A stretch of DNA of 64,000 nucleotides, taken from positions 1,302,001-1,366,000 of the forward strand of contig NZ_CP009505.1 in assembly GCF_000970045.1 (NCBI RefSeq), read 5' to 3'. Source of the stretch: Methanosarcina sp. MTP4. Its GTDB lineage: Archaea > Halobacteriota > Methanosarcinia > Methanosarcinales > Methanosarcinaceae. The notes beneath the pieces are model-generated. The model ran no database searches. It was not told the origin of the DNA and saw nothing but the letters and a program-made list of their open reading frames with translations. Made by a program: the position numbers and the translations under genes. Below, one piece after another: positions 8,831-18,103 of this stretch; the first letter of the stretch is position 1; every line of letters begins with the position of its first letter.

Positions 8831-8940
8831 AACAGGATAAAACAGGATAAAACAGGATAAAACAGGATAAAACAGGATAAAACAGGATAAAACAGGATAA
8901 AACAGGATAAAAAAGGATAAAACAGGATAAAAAAGGATAA
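8831..8940. repeat. Tandem repeat, 10-bp unit AACAGGATAA, eleven copies
   Basis: Perfectly phased decamers between ccmA and ccmB; the ninth and eleventh have AAAAGG. The array ends directly at the Shine-Dalgarno AGAGGAG of ccmB. Confidence 0.97.
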
Positions 8941-8957
8941 AGAGGAGATTTAAAAAT

Positions 8958-9638
8958 ATGATCCGGAGCCTTTACATTGCCGCAAAAGACCTGAAAGCCG
9001 AGTTCCGGACCAAGCAGATGTTCAACTCAATGCTTATTTTTTCCCTGATCGTGCTCGTAGTATTCAGCATTTCCTTCGGGGATTTCCTGGGGGATAGCTC
9101 TAAGGTGGAAAAGCTTGCTCCGGGCGTGCTCTGGGTCGCGTTCACCTTTGCAGGCATGCTCGGGCTTTCCCGGACTTTTGTGATGGAAAGTGAAAACGGC
9201 TGCCTTGAAGCTCTCAAACTCTGCCCTGTTGACAGGAGTACAATCTATACCGGGAAGGTCTTTTCGAATCTGGTAATCGTTTTCCTCATGGAAATCGTAA
9301 CCCTTCCTTTCTTTGTCGTGCTCTTCAACTACAGCCTGGACTCCGGCACCCTGCTGCTGCTCGGGCTGGTCCTCCTGCTCGGGACCCTGGGCTTTATCGT
9401 TGTCGGGACCCTGCTTTCTGCCCTGACCCTCAGCACCCGCACCCGGGAACTTCTTCTTCCCGTCCTGCTCCTACCTGTGCTCCTGCCCGTGCTCATCCCC
9501 GGGGTGGAGGCAACAGCGGGCGTCCTTGCAGGAAACGGCCTTTCCGGCATATCTTCCGAACTCAGGCTGCTTGCGGTCTATGACCTCATTTTCTTTGCGA
9601 TTTCCCATCTGGTTTTCGAGTACGTGATTTCGGACTGA
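8958..9638 (+). CDS. ccmB: Haem exporter membrane subunit CcmB
   Basis: A 226-residue membrane permease with about six hydrophobic segments and the family's N-terminal pattern AAKDLKAEFRTKQMFNSMLIF, then WVAFTFAGMLGLSRTFVMESE and the stretch TRELLLPVLLLPVLLPVLI. A clear AGGAG lies 11 bases before the ATG. It forms the translocation path with CcmC and is driven by CcmA. Ten-base repeats separate it from ccmA, but the gene order supports one transcription unit. Confidence 0.92.
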   Translation: MIRSLYIAAKDLKAEFRTKQMFNSMLIFSLIVLVVFSISFGDFLGDSSKVEKLAPGVLWVAFTFAGMLGLSRTFVMESENGCLEALKLCPVDRSTIYTGKVFSNLVIVFLMEIVTLPFFVVLFNYSLDSGTLLLLGLVLLLGTLGFIVVGTLLSALTLSTRTRELLLPVLLLPVLLPVLIPGVEATAGVLAGNGLSGISSELRLLAVYDLIFFAISHLVFEYVISD

Positions 9639-9870
9639 AAAGCCAGCCAGGAGTCAGGTAAGGGTTCGGGACTGCCCCTCAAGGTTTGAGCCTGAACCGG
9701 TTAAAAACGAATCAATAATAAACAATGTGAAATGATTATAGTAGCAGGTTAACCTTTAAAAAATAATGATCTGTATGCTACTGGTTAATTATATTTATAT
9801 ACTAATACATTTATTCTTCAGATTAATTATTCCATTTAATTATTCCAATTACCTGATCACGTGAAATACA

Positions 9871-10593
9871 ATGGCAGCAAATTCCAGAAAAACCGGATTG
9901 TTGGCGGCTTTGGCTGCCGGTGCAATGCTTCTTGCAGTCTACATGATCTTCTTTTACCTGCCCCCCATAAGGGATGAATCCGGGGCGGTCCTGAGCGGCA
10001 GTTTCAGGATATTTTTCTTCCATATGCCAATAGCCATCACTGCCTACCTGGCTTTTGTCGTTGTGTTTGTTTCAAGTGTGTTCTATCTCCGGGAAAAAGC
10101 CCTCAAGTGGGACATCTATGCCCGCTCGGCTGCCGAGATCGGAGCCCTTTTCTCTTTCCTTGTCCTGGTCACCGGCTCGATCTGGGCAAAGGACGCCTGG
10201 GGCTGGTACTGGATCTGGGACCTCAGGCTGACGACTTCCCTGGTCCTTTTCCTGGTCTACCTCTCCTACCTCATGCTCCGGAAGTCCCTGGAAGAGCCCG
10301 AAAAAAGAGCGCGTCTAGCTGCCGTTTTCGGGATAGTGGGCTTTGTATCCGTACCCCTGAGCTTCCTTTCGATCCGGCTCTGGCGCTCGGCCCACCCCCT
10401 TATGTTCGGAGGCAACAGCGGAGGAAGCGGGGGCAGTGGGCTTGAAGGGACTGTCCTGCAGCTGACCCTGGCCGTGAATTTCATCGCTTATATCCTGCTC
10501 TTTGCAGCCCTCTTTGCAGTAAAAGTGGAGAACGAGAGGATGCAGGAAGCTGTTGATGAAAAAAGGTACGGGGAATTTGAAGAGGGGATTTAA
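9871..10593 (+). CDS. ccmC: Haem exporter/haem-handling protein CcmC
   Basis: A 240-residue membrane protein with the tryptophan-rich haem-handling motif AWGWYWIWDLRLT around residues 109-121 and flanking histidines in FFHMP (near residue 51) and SAHPLMF (near 173), as in CcmC. Six membrane segments are likely. A glycine/serine-rich loop follows the second histidine. The 232-base gap after ccmB contains TATA-like ATTATATTTATATACT at about 9789-9804, so it may have its own promoter. No small ccmD is seen. Confidence 0.93.
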   Translation: MAANSRKTGLLAALAAGAMLLAVYMIFFYLPPIRDESGAVLSGSFRIFFFHMPIAITAYLAFVVVFVSSVFYLREKALKWDIYARSAAEIGALFSFLVLVTGSIWAKDAWGWYWIWDLRLTTSLVLFLVYLSYLMLRKSLEEPEKRARLAAVFGIVGFVSVPLSFLSIRLWRSAHPLMFGGNSGGSGGSGLEGTVLQLTLAVNFIAYILLFAALFAVKVENERMQEAVDEKRYGEFEEGI

Positions 10594-10687
10594 GAAAAGC
10601 AAATGTCCCTCTTGTGAACTCCTTTCTTATACATTTTCAGCTTTTAAATCTCTTTTTCCCCTGTTTTTCCTGATTTTCACGTTGCTG

Positions 10688-11257
10688 TTACTTTAAGTCC
10701 CCCGTGAACAGATAGTCATTACCCGCCTGTCTCGTATGGCAGTTGTAACAGCTCAGCACCTTGCCTTCAGCTATTATTTCGCCGTCTGCGTCATACTCCA
10801 GCCAGAACCAGTCGTTATGTTCCGGATCAAAGCCTTCGACCTTATGCATCACCACAACTGCTATCAGTTCGCCCTCGGAGCTATAGCCCTCTTTTAAAAC
10901 TGTGCTGTTCTCAGGCATAACGCCGGCTTTTTCATCTATAGCTGAAAGAGCGCTGTCCGAGACATAGATGGTAATCTGATCTCCGTGCGGGCCTTTTCCG
11001 GGGTCAAGCTCTCCGGTACCGGGCCAGAGCTCCCAGTTTTTGTAGTTGTTTTCTTCCATCACATAAGCCTGGATATCTTCTCCCGTAGGCTCGGGTGCGG
11101 CTTCGTCTTCCGGAGTTTCAGCCGTTGTTTCCGTTTCGGCCTCTGAAACCGGTTCTTGCTCTGTTTCAGCTGGCGTTTCTGTTTCATTCGGTGTTTCCGC
11201 CGGGGATGTGCATCCGAAGCACAGGGACGCACAGAGGATTAGAAGCATTGTGTACAC
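10688..11257 (-). CDS. Cytochrome P460-like haem-binding lipoprotein
   Basis: An approximately 189-residue exported protein convergent with ccmC. The N terminus is hydrophobic and ends in a lipobox-like CFGC. A long Glu/Thr/Pro linker (about residues 18-60) follows, then a P460-type domain with NNYKNWELWPG and DWFWLEYDADGEI, and a C-terminal CYNCH (about residues 168-172). CYNCH is the CxxCH haem c attachment site. Covalent haem attachment would need the adjacent Ccm system. The start is uncertain: the GTG at 11257 leaves no positive charge at the N terminus, and an earlier start would add a Lys. Confidence 0.8.
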   Translation of the reverse strand: MYTMLLILCASLCFGCTSPAETPNETETPAETEQEPVSEAETETTAETPEDEAAPEPTGEDIQAYVMEENNYKNWELWPGTGELDPGKGPHGDQITIYVSDSALSAIDEKAGVMPENSTVLKEGYSSEGELIAVVVMHKVEGFDPEHNDWFWLEYDADGEIIAEGKVLSCYNCHTRQAGNDYLFTGDLK

Positions 11258-11427
11258 GAAATATTTTGTTTCAGGAATATACCTTACCCCCTTGTAGTTT
11301 TCCTGTCATCTGCTATTCAAGCAATATTAGGGCTCAATCACTATTATCCCTGTCTATAAAATAAATTCAGGCTGAATTTTTCCTTCTTTTTTGGAAATTA
11401 CTATTTTTTCCCTCTGAATTTCAGGAA

Positions 11428-11437
11428 AATTATATAC
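11428..11437 (+). promoter_or_regulatory. TATA box for the flavin oxidoreductase gene
   Basis: ATTATATACC lies about 27 bases before the ATG at 11461, which predicts a leaderless or very short-leader transcript. Confidence 0.6.
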
Positions 11438-11460
11438 CCTGCCCTTTCCTATCCTCTTGC

Positions 11461-12558
11461 ATGATTTTTGATCCGATCACAGTCTGTAATATGAAACTTC
11501 AGAACCGTTTTGTCAGGTCTGCGACCCAGGAGTTCATGGCCGAAGAGGATGGGACACCAACCGAAAGGCTCGGGGAACTCTACGAGGAGCTTGCAAGAAA
11601 CGAGGTTGGCCTGATTGTTACCGGTTATTCGTACGTGCTTCCGGGAGGAGAGAGCGACCCTCTCCAGCAGGGCATCTATGACGACCGTTTTATCGAACCA
11701 TACAGGGAGATTACCGAGTGCGTGCACCGCTACAAAAGCAAGGTCGTACTCCAGATCGTCCACGGGGGGAGGCAGGCTACCGTTTCCAGGGAGCACCCTG
11801 TCCCGATTGCTCCTTCCCCGGTCAAGAACGGGCATTCTTCGGTGCTGCCGAGGGAGATGACCGACACGGAAATCCTGGAGATGATCGAAGCTTTCACCCG
11901 GGCTGCGGTAAGGGCAAAAAAGGCGGGTTTTGACGGGGTGCAGCTCCACTGTGCCCACGGTTTTTTGCTCAGCAACTTCATCTCCCCCTACACGAATACG
12001 CGGGAAGACCGCTGGGGAGGTTCCACGGAAAACCGGACTCGGATCATCACGGAGATTGTAAGAAGGATAAGGGAAGACGTGGGGGAGGATTTTCCCATTC
12101 TTGTGAAGCTGAATGCTACGGATGGTTTTCGCTCGGGTTCGTCGAAGGCCGGGCTGGGGCTCAATGCTCCGGAGTCCGTAGGAGTCGCAAAGCTCCTTGA
12201 AAAGGCGGGGGTCTGTGCAATCGAAGTCAGCGGCGGGATCGGTGAAGCTGGCGGGGTGACCATCCGGACCGCGATCAATTCCCCTGCCAAAGAGGCGTAT
12301 TTCAAGAATTATTCCAAAATGATAAAGGAAGCCGTGGACATCCCCGTAATCCTTGTCGGGGGCATCCGGTCTCTTTCGGTCATGAAGTGCCTGGTCAAAG
12401 ACGGCTGTGCTGACCTCATATCCATGAGCCGGACTTTTATCAGCGAACCCGACCTTATCCCGAAGCTCAGGTCCGGGGAAGTGGAAAAGGCCCGCTGCGT
12501 GTCCTGCAACCTCTGCTTTGACCCTGAGGGTATCAGGTGCAATTTCGAGTTCGAATGA
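11461..12558 (+). CDS. Old-yellow-enzyme-type NADH:flavin oxidoreductase
   Basis: A 365-residue TIM-barrel flavoprotein. The FMN-site motifs are RSATQEFMAEEDG near residue 20, LQIVHGGRQA near 98, AGFDGVQLHCAHGFLLSNFISP near 156-177, RWGGSTENR near 184 and PVILVGGIRS near 295. The C terminus carries CVSCNLCFDPEGIRC (about residues 345-359), four cysteines that resemble a shortened 4Fe-4S ligand set of the 2,4-dienoyl-CoA reductase branch. The NAD(P)-binding second half of those enzymes is missing. The substrate is unknown. The gene ends at a large minisatellite. Confidence 0.88.
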   Translation: MIFDPITVCNMKLQNRFVRSATQEFMAEEDGTPTERLGELYEELARNEVGLIVTGYSYVLPGGESDPLQQGIYDDRFIEPYREITECVHRYKSKVVLQIVHGGRQATVSREHPVPIAPSPVKNGHSSVLPREMTDTEILEMIEAFTRAAVRAKKAGFDGVQLHCAHGFLLSNFISPYTNTREDRWGGSTENRTRIITEIVRRIREDVGEDFPILVKLNATDGFRSGSSKAGLGLNAPESVGVAKLLEKAGVCAIEVSGGIGEAGGVTIRTAINSPAKEAYFKNYSKMIKEAVDIPVILVGGIRSLSVMKCLVKDGCADLISMSRTFISEPDLIPKLRSGEVEKARCVSCNLCFDPEGIRCNFEFE

Positions 12559-12845
12559 TAGTTTGATTGATTGGTAGTTTGATTGATTGGTAGTTTGATT
12601 GATTGGTAGTTTGATTGATTGGTAGTTTGATTGATTGGTAGTTTGATTGATTGGTAGTTTGATTGATTGATTGATTGGTAGTTTGATTGATTGGTAGTTT
12701 GATTGATTGATTGATTGATTGATTGGTAGTTTGATTGATTGGTAGTTTGATTGATTGGTAGTTTGATTGATTGGTAGTTTGATTGATTGATTGATTGGTA
12801 GTTTGATTGATTGGTAGTTTGATTGATTGATTGATTGATTGATTG
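12556..12845. repeat. Large tandem repeat, 16-bp unit GATTGATTGGTAGTTT with GATT slippage
   Basis: About 17 units directly after the TGA stop of the oxidoreductase gene. Several units carry extra GATT tetramers, giving 20- and 28-bp variants. A block of about 130 bp containing both variant types appears twice in the same order, so larger duplications followed the unit-level slippage. Confidence 0.95.
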
Positions 12846-13046
12846 TTTGATTTATAAGGTCGGATTTGCCCTGAAAATTCCTGATTTGTTAGGAGTTTTT
12901 GCAAACTTAACATCCGGTCCCGGGCTTTATTCAATTTTAAGTTTCAGGCGGGAATCCCCTTCCTCGATCCCGAAGGAGGTGGGGAGGGGGAGTTCACTAG
13001 CAATAGAGTTATATTTTTGGATTGTGTAACCTTTTCAGATATTTTT

Positions 13047-14471
13047 ATGAGCACGATCAAGCGGCTTGCCAGAAATAGCGGGTATTTGTTTTTTAGCGGC
13101 ATAGCGACGAAATTACTCGGTTTTGTTGCTTTGCTCTACATTGCCCGTTATCTGGGGCCGGAAGACTTCGGGAAATTTTCTTTTGCCTTTGCTTTCATCT
13201 ACTTTTTCAGCTTTATCCCCGACCTGGGGATTCATAAAATCCTCGTCAGGGAAGCCGCAAGGGAACCCCGGGAGGCGGGGAAACTTATTGGCAACGGGAC
13301 AATTCTTAAAGTCTCTCTTTCGCTGGCTGCGCTGGCTTTAGCTTTTTTTGTCATAGCTATCCTGGATTTTCCCCCTTCCACGAAAAATGTGTTGTACATA
13401 GCTTCTTTCGGGCTGCTTTTGAGCGGGGCCAGTTGCTACGGGATTATATACGAGACAAAATTGAGAATGGAATACTCCTTATTTTTCAACCTTGTCAGTA
13501 AACTCTTCTTCCTTGCCCTTGTTTTCCTGGCCATTTCAAGGAATTTAACGCTGCCTTTTTTCGTTTTTGCTTCGGTTTCAGCCACTTTTGTGCATAATTT
13601 CCTGATGGTCTTCTTTTCAAAGAAACTCGTAAATGTATCTTTCAATGTAGATCCGGATTTAATGAAAAAAATAATACGGGAGACAATTCCGGTTGCAATA
13701 GCCTTGGTTTTTTCCGTGATATATTTCAGGGTCGACGTCCTGATGCTTTCCTTTTTGAAAGGGGATCTCGATGTAGGTTTTTATTCTGCAGCCTACCGGT
13801 TAACAGAGGCCTTTGTTTTTTTACCCACGGCATTTACAACTTCCACTTTTCCCCTGATGTCAAAATATTTCAAAGACTCTTCCAACTCCTTCGGATTTAC
13901 ATATGCTAAAGCTTTCAAGTACCTTTTTTCCACAGGCCTGCTGCTTGCTGTCCTGGTAACCTTTAGTTCGGAAAAAATCATTCTTGCGATTTACGGGCCG
14001 GAATACCAGAGTTCAGTAGCTGCACTGCAAATCCTGATCTGGGCAACCGCTTTCATGTTTGTGAATGTCCTTGTCAGTTCCACCTGTGTTTCGAGCGGAA
14101 ACCAGCAAATAATCTCAAAAATGGCAATCCTGGCTACATTCCTGAACGTGGTTTTAAACCTGGCTTTAATCCCCTCGCTCAGCTACACCGGGGCTGCGGT
14201 TGCTACCGTATTTGCCGAATTCGGGGCAATGCTGTTCGGCATGTTCTGGATTCAGAGAAACCTTTTGCACAAAAGCTTATTTCGTGAAACTGTTTCTCCT
14301 CTCATGGGGGCAGCCGTAATCTCCCTGCTCATTCTCCTCTTAAGACCGTATACGGGTATCTTATTCCTGAGCATTCTCTCCATACCCCTGTTCGCAGCAG
14401 TGCTTTACATCACAGGCTGGGTGGATGCCGATGACAGGGATTTATTCTCAGAACTGATTTTTCGGAGCTGA
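13047..14471 (+). CDS. Polysaccharide/oligosaccharide flippase (Wzx/MOP superfamily)
   Basis: A 474-residue protein with about 12-14 membrane helices. The N terminus RLARNSGYLFFSGIATKLLGF and the motif ARYLGPEDFGKFSFAFAF are typical of lipid-linked oligosaccharide flippases. It moves undecaprenyl- or dolichol-linked glycans across the membrane for surface polysaccharide or glycoprotein assembly. The ATG at 13047 is preferred over a TTG ten codons upstream because family members begin with a short positively charged segment. No glycosyltransferase lies next to it, which is unusual for wzx-type genes. Confidence 0.9.
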   Translation: MSTIKRLARNSGYLFFSGIATKLLGFVALLYIARYLGPEDFGKFSFAFAFIYFFSFIPDLGIHKILVREAAREPREAGKLIGNGTILKVSLSLAALALAFFVIAILDFPPSTKNVLYIASFGLLLSGASCYGIIYETKLRMEYSLFFNLVSKLFFLALVFLAISRNLTLPFFVFASVSATFVHNFLMVFFSKKLVNVSFNVDPDLMKKIIRETIPVAIALVFSVIYFRVDVLMLSFLKGDLDVGFYSAAYRLTEAFVFLPTAFTTSTFPLMSKYFKDSSNSFGFTYAKAFKYLFSTGLLLAVLVTFSSEKIILAIYGPEYQSSVAALQILIWATAFMFVNVLVSSTCVSSGNQQIISKMAILATFLNVVLNLALIPSLSYTGAAVATVFAEFGAMLFGMFWIQRNLLHKSLFRETVSPLMGAAVISLLILLLRPYTGILFLSILSIPLFAAVLYITGWVDADDRDLFSELIFRS

Positions 14472-14633
14472 TTTTTCCGCAGCAGGCTTTGATCTCAAGA
14501 AGTAGAAATCGATTGCAGGGTCAGAATAAAAAAGAAACAACAAAAGAAACTGTATAAAAATAAGAGGTTCCGGGTTTAGTATTTTACCCGGATACGTATT
14601 TTTATTCTGAATAATTTGGTTCAGCTTTGATCT

Positions 14634-17534
14634 TTATTCTTCCTTCTTTTTTTCAATATAAATCGCAGGCCTCAGCGGTTCGGCAAACCTGGTCTTCTTT
14701 TCGGGGTCGTATTCGGGGTTGTCGGCGCTCTGGACATTGACATGGCAGCCGATTTCGTGTTCCAGGAAGGCGGTGGCTTCTTCGAGGAGGGCCTTTTCTT
14801 CCATTTCCGTTCCGACTACGGCTTCGTAACGTTCGGCTCCGCCGCTCTTTAACTCGGGGATGAGTTTCTGGACGAATTTGGGGATTTCCTTGCCGAAACG
14901 TTTCATTTCCGGGTTGGACATGAGGGCCTTGATAAGGGTGCCTACTTCCAGGGAGCCTTCTGCCTGCATTTCGCAGGCGCATTTCACGGCTTCGTTCTTC
15001 CAGGCAGGGGCGGTGTAGAGGTAGACTTTTTCCGGGTTCATCCTGGTGACCCTGATGATCTCTTCGACGTCACCCAGGGTGTTTTTGACCAGTTCCTCGG
15101 CAAGCTCGGCACCTTCGTCTATGAGGTCTTCGTTGTAGAGGGGGTACTGGGCAAAGGAGATCGGGTCTTCATGGCCCATGGCTTCCCAGATTTCCTCGCA
15201 GAGGTGCGGGGTGAAGGGAGCCATCAGCCGGACCCAGTTGTCCAGGACGTAGTAGAGCAGGGCTTTTCCGCCTCTCCTCTGGTACCAGCGCAGGTCGTTA
15301 AAGAGCAGGAAGAAAGAGTTCTGGATGGCGTTTCTGGTCTGGATGGCGTCCAGGGCGATATTTGTCTCCCGGATATGGTACTGCATCCTGGAAAGCATCC
15401 AGCGGTCAATCTGCTTGAGTTCGGTTCCGATATCCGAGCGTTCCTCACTCCGGATCAGGTCCCTTGCAAAGTAGTAGAAGCGGTCCACCTGCCTGCGGGC
15501 GGAGTCAACCCCTGCAGTCTGCCAGTCCGCGTCCTGCGTCTGTTCGGCGGTGGAGAGGATATACATCCTGGTGATGTCGGCCCCATACTCGCTGACCGCG
15601 CTTTCCAGGGTCAGGATCGGGCCTTTGGACTTGCTCATCTTCTGGCCTTCCAGGGAGACAAAGCCGTTTACTGCAAGAGCTCTTGGCCAGAGTTCCTCGT
15701 CGAAGAGGGCCACGTGGTGGAAGAGGAAGAAGAGCAGGTGGTTCGGGACCAGGTCTTTTCCTGAGGAGCGAAGGTCCACAGGGTACCAGTAAGTGAAATC
15801 GCGGCGGATTTCCTCAAGGACTTCGGGGGCTATGCCGGTTTCTTCCGCAACCGCGGCTGCATCACCTTTCCCAAAGAACACGTAATCGAAGAAGGACAGG
15901 TTGAGCTGTTCCTTTTTCAGGTCTCCCCTTTCGATAAACTTGGCGGCAATATAGTAGCACATGTAGATTGTGGAGTCACCCAGAGACTCGATAAGCCACT
16001 CCTTGTCAAAGGGCAGGAGGGTCCCCAGGCCTTTCCTGCGGGCACAGGCTTTGTCCTTGAGCCAGTCGACCTTGTTCTCGAACTCGACCCTGTACTCCGT
16101 GGGAATGATCCGCATCTGGCTCAGGCATTTGTAGACCTTGGCCTTCCACCCGGGGTTCGAGTAGTTCAGGAACCACTGGCCTTTCACCATGTTCACAACA
16201 CAGGGGGTCCCACAGCGGCAGACCACGGGTTCACTGAATTCGTAGAAGACTTCCCCGACGTTTTTGCCTATGAAGTCCTGCGTAAGCACGTCCTTGATCT
16301 TCGAAACCGGGTAATCCTTGTAATTGCCGGTGATTTCTTTCAGGACCCCGCCGTGGAACTCTCTCCTGTAAACGATTTTTGTTGCTTCCTCGGCTTTCGG
16401 ATCGGTCTGGGACTCGATTCCCATATTCTCCACGATTTCCTTTGCCGGGAATTCCCCGAATTCCGGGACCTTGATAAGGGAGATCAGGGCGATTTCCCGG
16501 AGGTCCTTTGTGATCCCGAACTCGCTCAGGTCGGCGTCATAGAGGTCGCGGAGCGCCAGGTAGTCAAAGGGGGCGTGGGCAGGCACACTCATGACGATTC
16601 CGCTTCCGTTCCCCGGCTTTACGAATGAGGCCGGAAGGGAGATTATTTCATCCCCGGTGACCGGGTTTGTAAGCATGATCCCTATGATGTCTTTTGCGGG
16701 CACGTCTTCGACGTATTCGACTTCCCGGTCCGTGAAGGTAAGTTTCCTGTATGCTTCCTTGCTTACCACCCAGTACTCGACTATTCCTTCTTTTTCAACC
16801 CTGGCCTTGACGTAGTCAACATCCGGGTTTATCCAGAGGTTGGTCACTCCGAAGGTGGTCTCGGGCCTCAGGGTTGCGCAGGGGAGGACCAGGTCTTTGT
16901 AGCGGAACTTGACCAGGGTGTAGTCCACGATTGTAGCTTCTTCCCCGTGCAGGATGTCGTGGTCTTCCACAGGGTTGTTGTCGTTCGGGCACCATTTCAC
17001 GGGATGGGAGCCTTTTACGATCAGCCCTTTTTCTTCCAGGCGGGTGTACTGCCACTCGATGAACTTCTTGTAGGTGGCGTCCGTGGTCGTGAACTTGCGC
17101 CTCCAGTCAATTGAGTAGCCGATCATGCGCATTGCTTTCTCGGATTCTACTTTGAAATAGTCCACGATTTTTTCGGGGGTGTCCAGGGTGGGCAGGATGT
17201 CTCCTGGAATCCCATGCAGGCGCTCGTAGACATCCATGGTCTGGGGGTCCCGGCTTGCGATCAGTTCCGCCAGCCCAACGATGGGCGTGCCGGTCACGTG
17301 AAAGCCCATGGGGTAGAGCACGTTGTATCCGAGCATCCGCTTGTGCCGGGCTACCACGTCCCCGATTGTGAAGGTCCGGGTGTGTCCGGCATGCAGGTTC
17401 CCGTTCAGGTAGGGGTAGGGGATGGTGATAAAGAACTTTTCCCGGTCATCTGGCTCGGCTTCGAAAACCCTGCTTTCGTTCCACTTTTTCTGCCATTTCG
17501 CTTCTATTTCTTGTGGTTTGTAGTCCTGCTCCAT
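14634..17534 (-). CDS. leuS: Leucyl-tRNA synthetase
   Basis: A 966-residue class I synthetase of the archaeal/eukaryotic LeuRS type, attaching leucine to tRNA. The HIGH-like motif PYPYLNGNLHAGHT is at residues 39-52 and KMSKSKG near residues 629-635. The CP1 editing domain lies between, with the stretch LRPETTFGVTNLWINPDVDY. A zinc-like CRCGTPCVV sequence is near residue 440. The length fits the archaeal family. The TAA is followed by a spacer shared with the convergent flippase gene. Confidence 0.97.
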   Translation of the reverse strand: MEQDYKPQEIEAKWQKKWNESRVFEAEPDDREKFFITIPYPYLNGNLHAGHTRTFTIGDVVARHKRMLGYNVLYPMGFHVTGTPIVGLAELIASRDPQTMDVYERLHGIPGDILPTLDTPEKIVDYFKVESEKAMRMIGYSIDWRRKFTTTDATYKKFIEWQYTRLEEKGLIVKGSHPVKWCPNDNNPVEDHDILHGEEATIVDYTLVKFRYKDLVLPCATLRPETTFGVTNLWINPDVDYVKARVEKEGIVEYWVVSKEAYRKLTFTDREVEYVEDVPAKDIIGIMLTNPVTGDEIISLPASFVKPGNGSGIVMSVPAHAPFDYLALRDLYDADLSEFGITKDLREIALISLIKVPEFGEFPAKEIVENMGIESQTDPKAEEATKIVYRREFHGGVLKEITGNYKDYPVSKIKDVLTQDFIGKNVGEVFYEFSEPVVCRCGTPCVVNMVKGQWFLNYSNPGWKAKVYKCLSQMRIIPTEYRVEFENKVDWLKDKACARRKGLGTLLPFDKEWLIESLGDSTIYMCYYIAAKFIERGDLKKEQLNLSFFDYVFFGKGDAAAVAEETGIAPEVLEEIRRDFTYWYPVDLRSSGKDLVPNHLLFFLFHHVALFDEELWPRALAVNGFVSLEGQKMSKSKGPILTLESAVSEYGADITRMYILSTAEQTQDADWQTAGVDSARRQVDRFYYFARDLIRSEERSDIGTELKQIDRWMLSRMQYHIRETNIALDAIQTRNAIQNSFFLLFNDLRWYQRRGGKALLYYVLDNWVRLMAPFTPHLCEEIWEAMGHEDPISFAQYPLYNEDLIDEGAELAEELVKNTLGDVEEIIRVTRMNPEKVYLYTAPAWKNEAVKCACEMQAEGSLEVGTLIKALMSNPEMKRFGKEIPKFVQKLIPELKSGGAERYEAVVGTEMEEKALLEEATAFLEHEIGCHVNVQSADNPEYDPEKKTRFAEPLRPAIYIEKKKEE

Positions 17535-17580
17535 TCGCGTTCACGCCCCTGGATGATTGTGATAAGAAAGAAGGTGCAAT

Positions 17581-17850
17581 TTTAATGGATGTTCGATTTA
17601 ATGGATATTCGATTTAATGAATGTTTGATTTTAATGAATGTTTGATTTCAATGAATGTTTGATTTCAATGAATGTTTGATTTCAATGAATGTTTGATTTC
17701 AATGAATGTTTGATTTCAATGAATGTTTGATTTCAATGAATGTTTGATTTCAATGAATGTTTGATTTCAATGAATGTTTGATTTCAATGAATGTTTGATT
17801 TCAATGAATGTTTGATTTCAATGAATGTTTGATTTCAATGAATGTTTGAT
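17581..17850. repeat. Tandem repeat, 17-bp unit TGATTTCAATGAATGTT, about 14 copies
   Basis: Begins about 50 bases upstream of the leuS ATG and runs toward thrC. The first units are variants (TTTAATGGA, TTTTAATGA); the later dozen are identical. The array lies in the leuS upstream region, so it could affect promoter spacing. Confidence 0.95.
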
Positions 17851-18103
17851 AAAGGATATAGCTGTCAGTTTATAAGAGTCAATTCGGGAGAACTGTAAAA
17901 ATACAGGAAGTCCCGGAATCCGTTTCAGTTCCCTTCCTTTCGGCCAGCCCTTTGGGCCTTTCGGGCCTTCAGGTTTGCTTTTTTCCCAGCCAAACTTCCA
18001 ACTGTTTACGGTTCCGGCACCTAAATACTCTTCAATATGTATCTTCGGGATATGCTTTCTCTTCAACCGGTTATTTTTTCCTTCTCCGAAGAAGGTTATT
18101 TTC
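17851..18103. other. Remaining leuS-thrC spacer, no gene
   Basis: Contains runs such as CCTTTGGGCCTTTCGGGCCTTC. No gene is seen, and nothing beyond short repeats. Confidence 0.6.

Noticed and set aside
12533-12934. Asn/Gln-rich minus-strand frame (NQSINQTT repeats)
   Set aside because: It is only the translation of the 16-bp minisatellite; GATT indels shift the pattern and no start signal exists.
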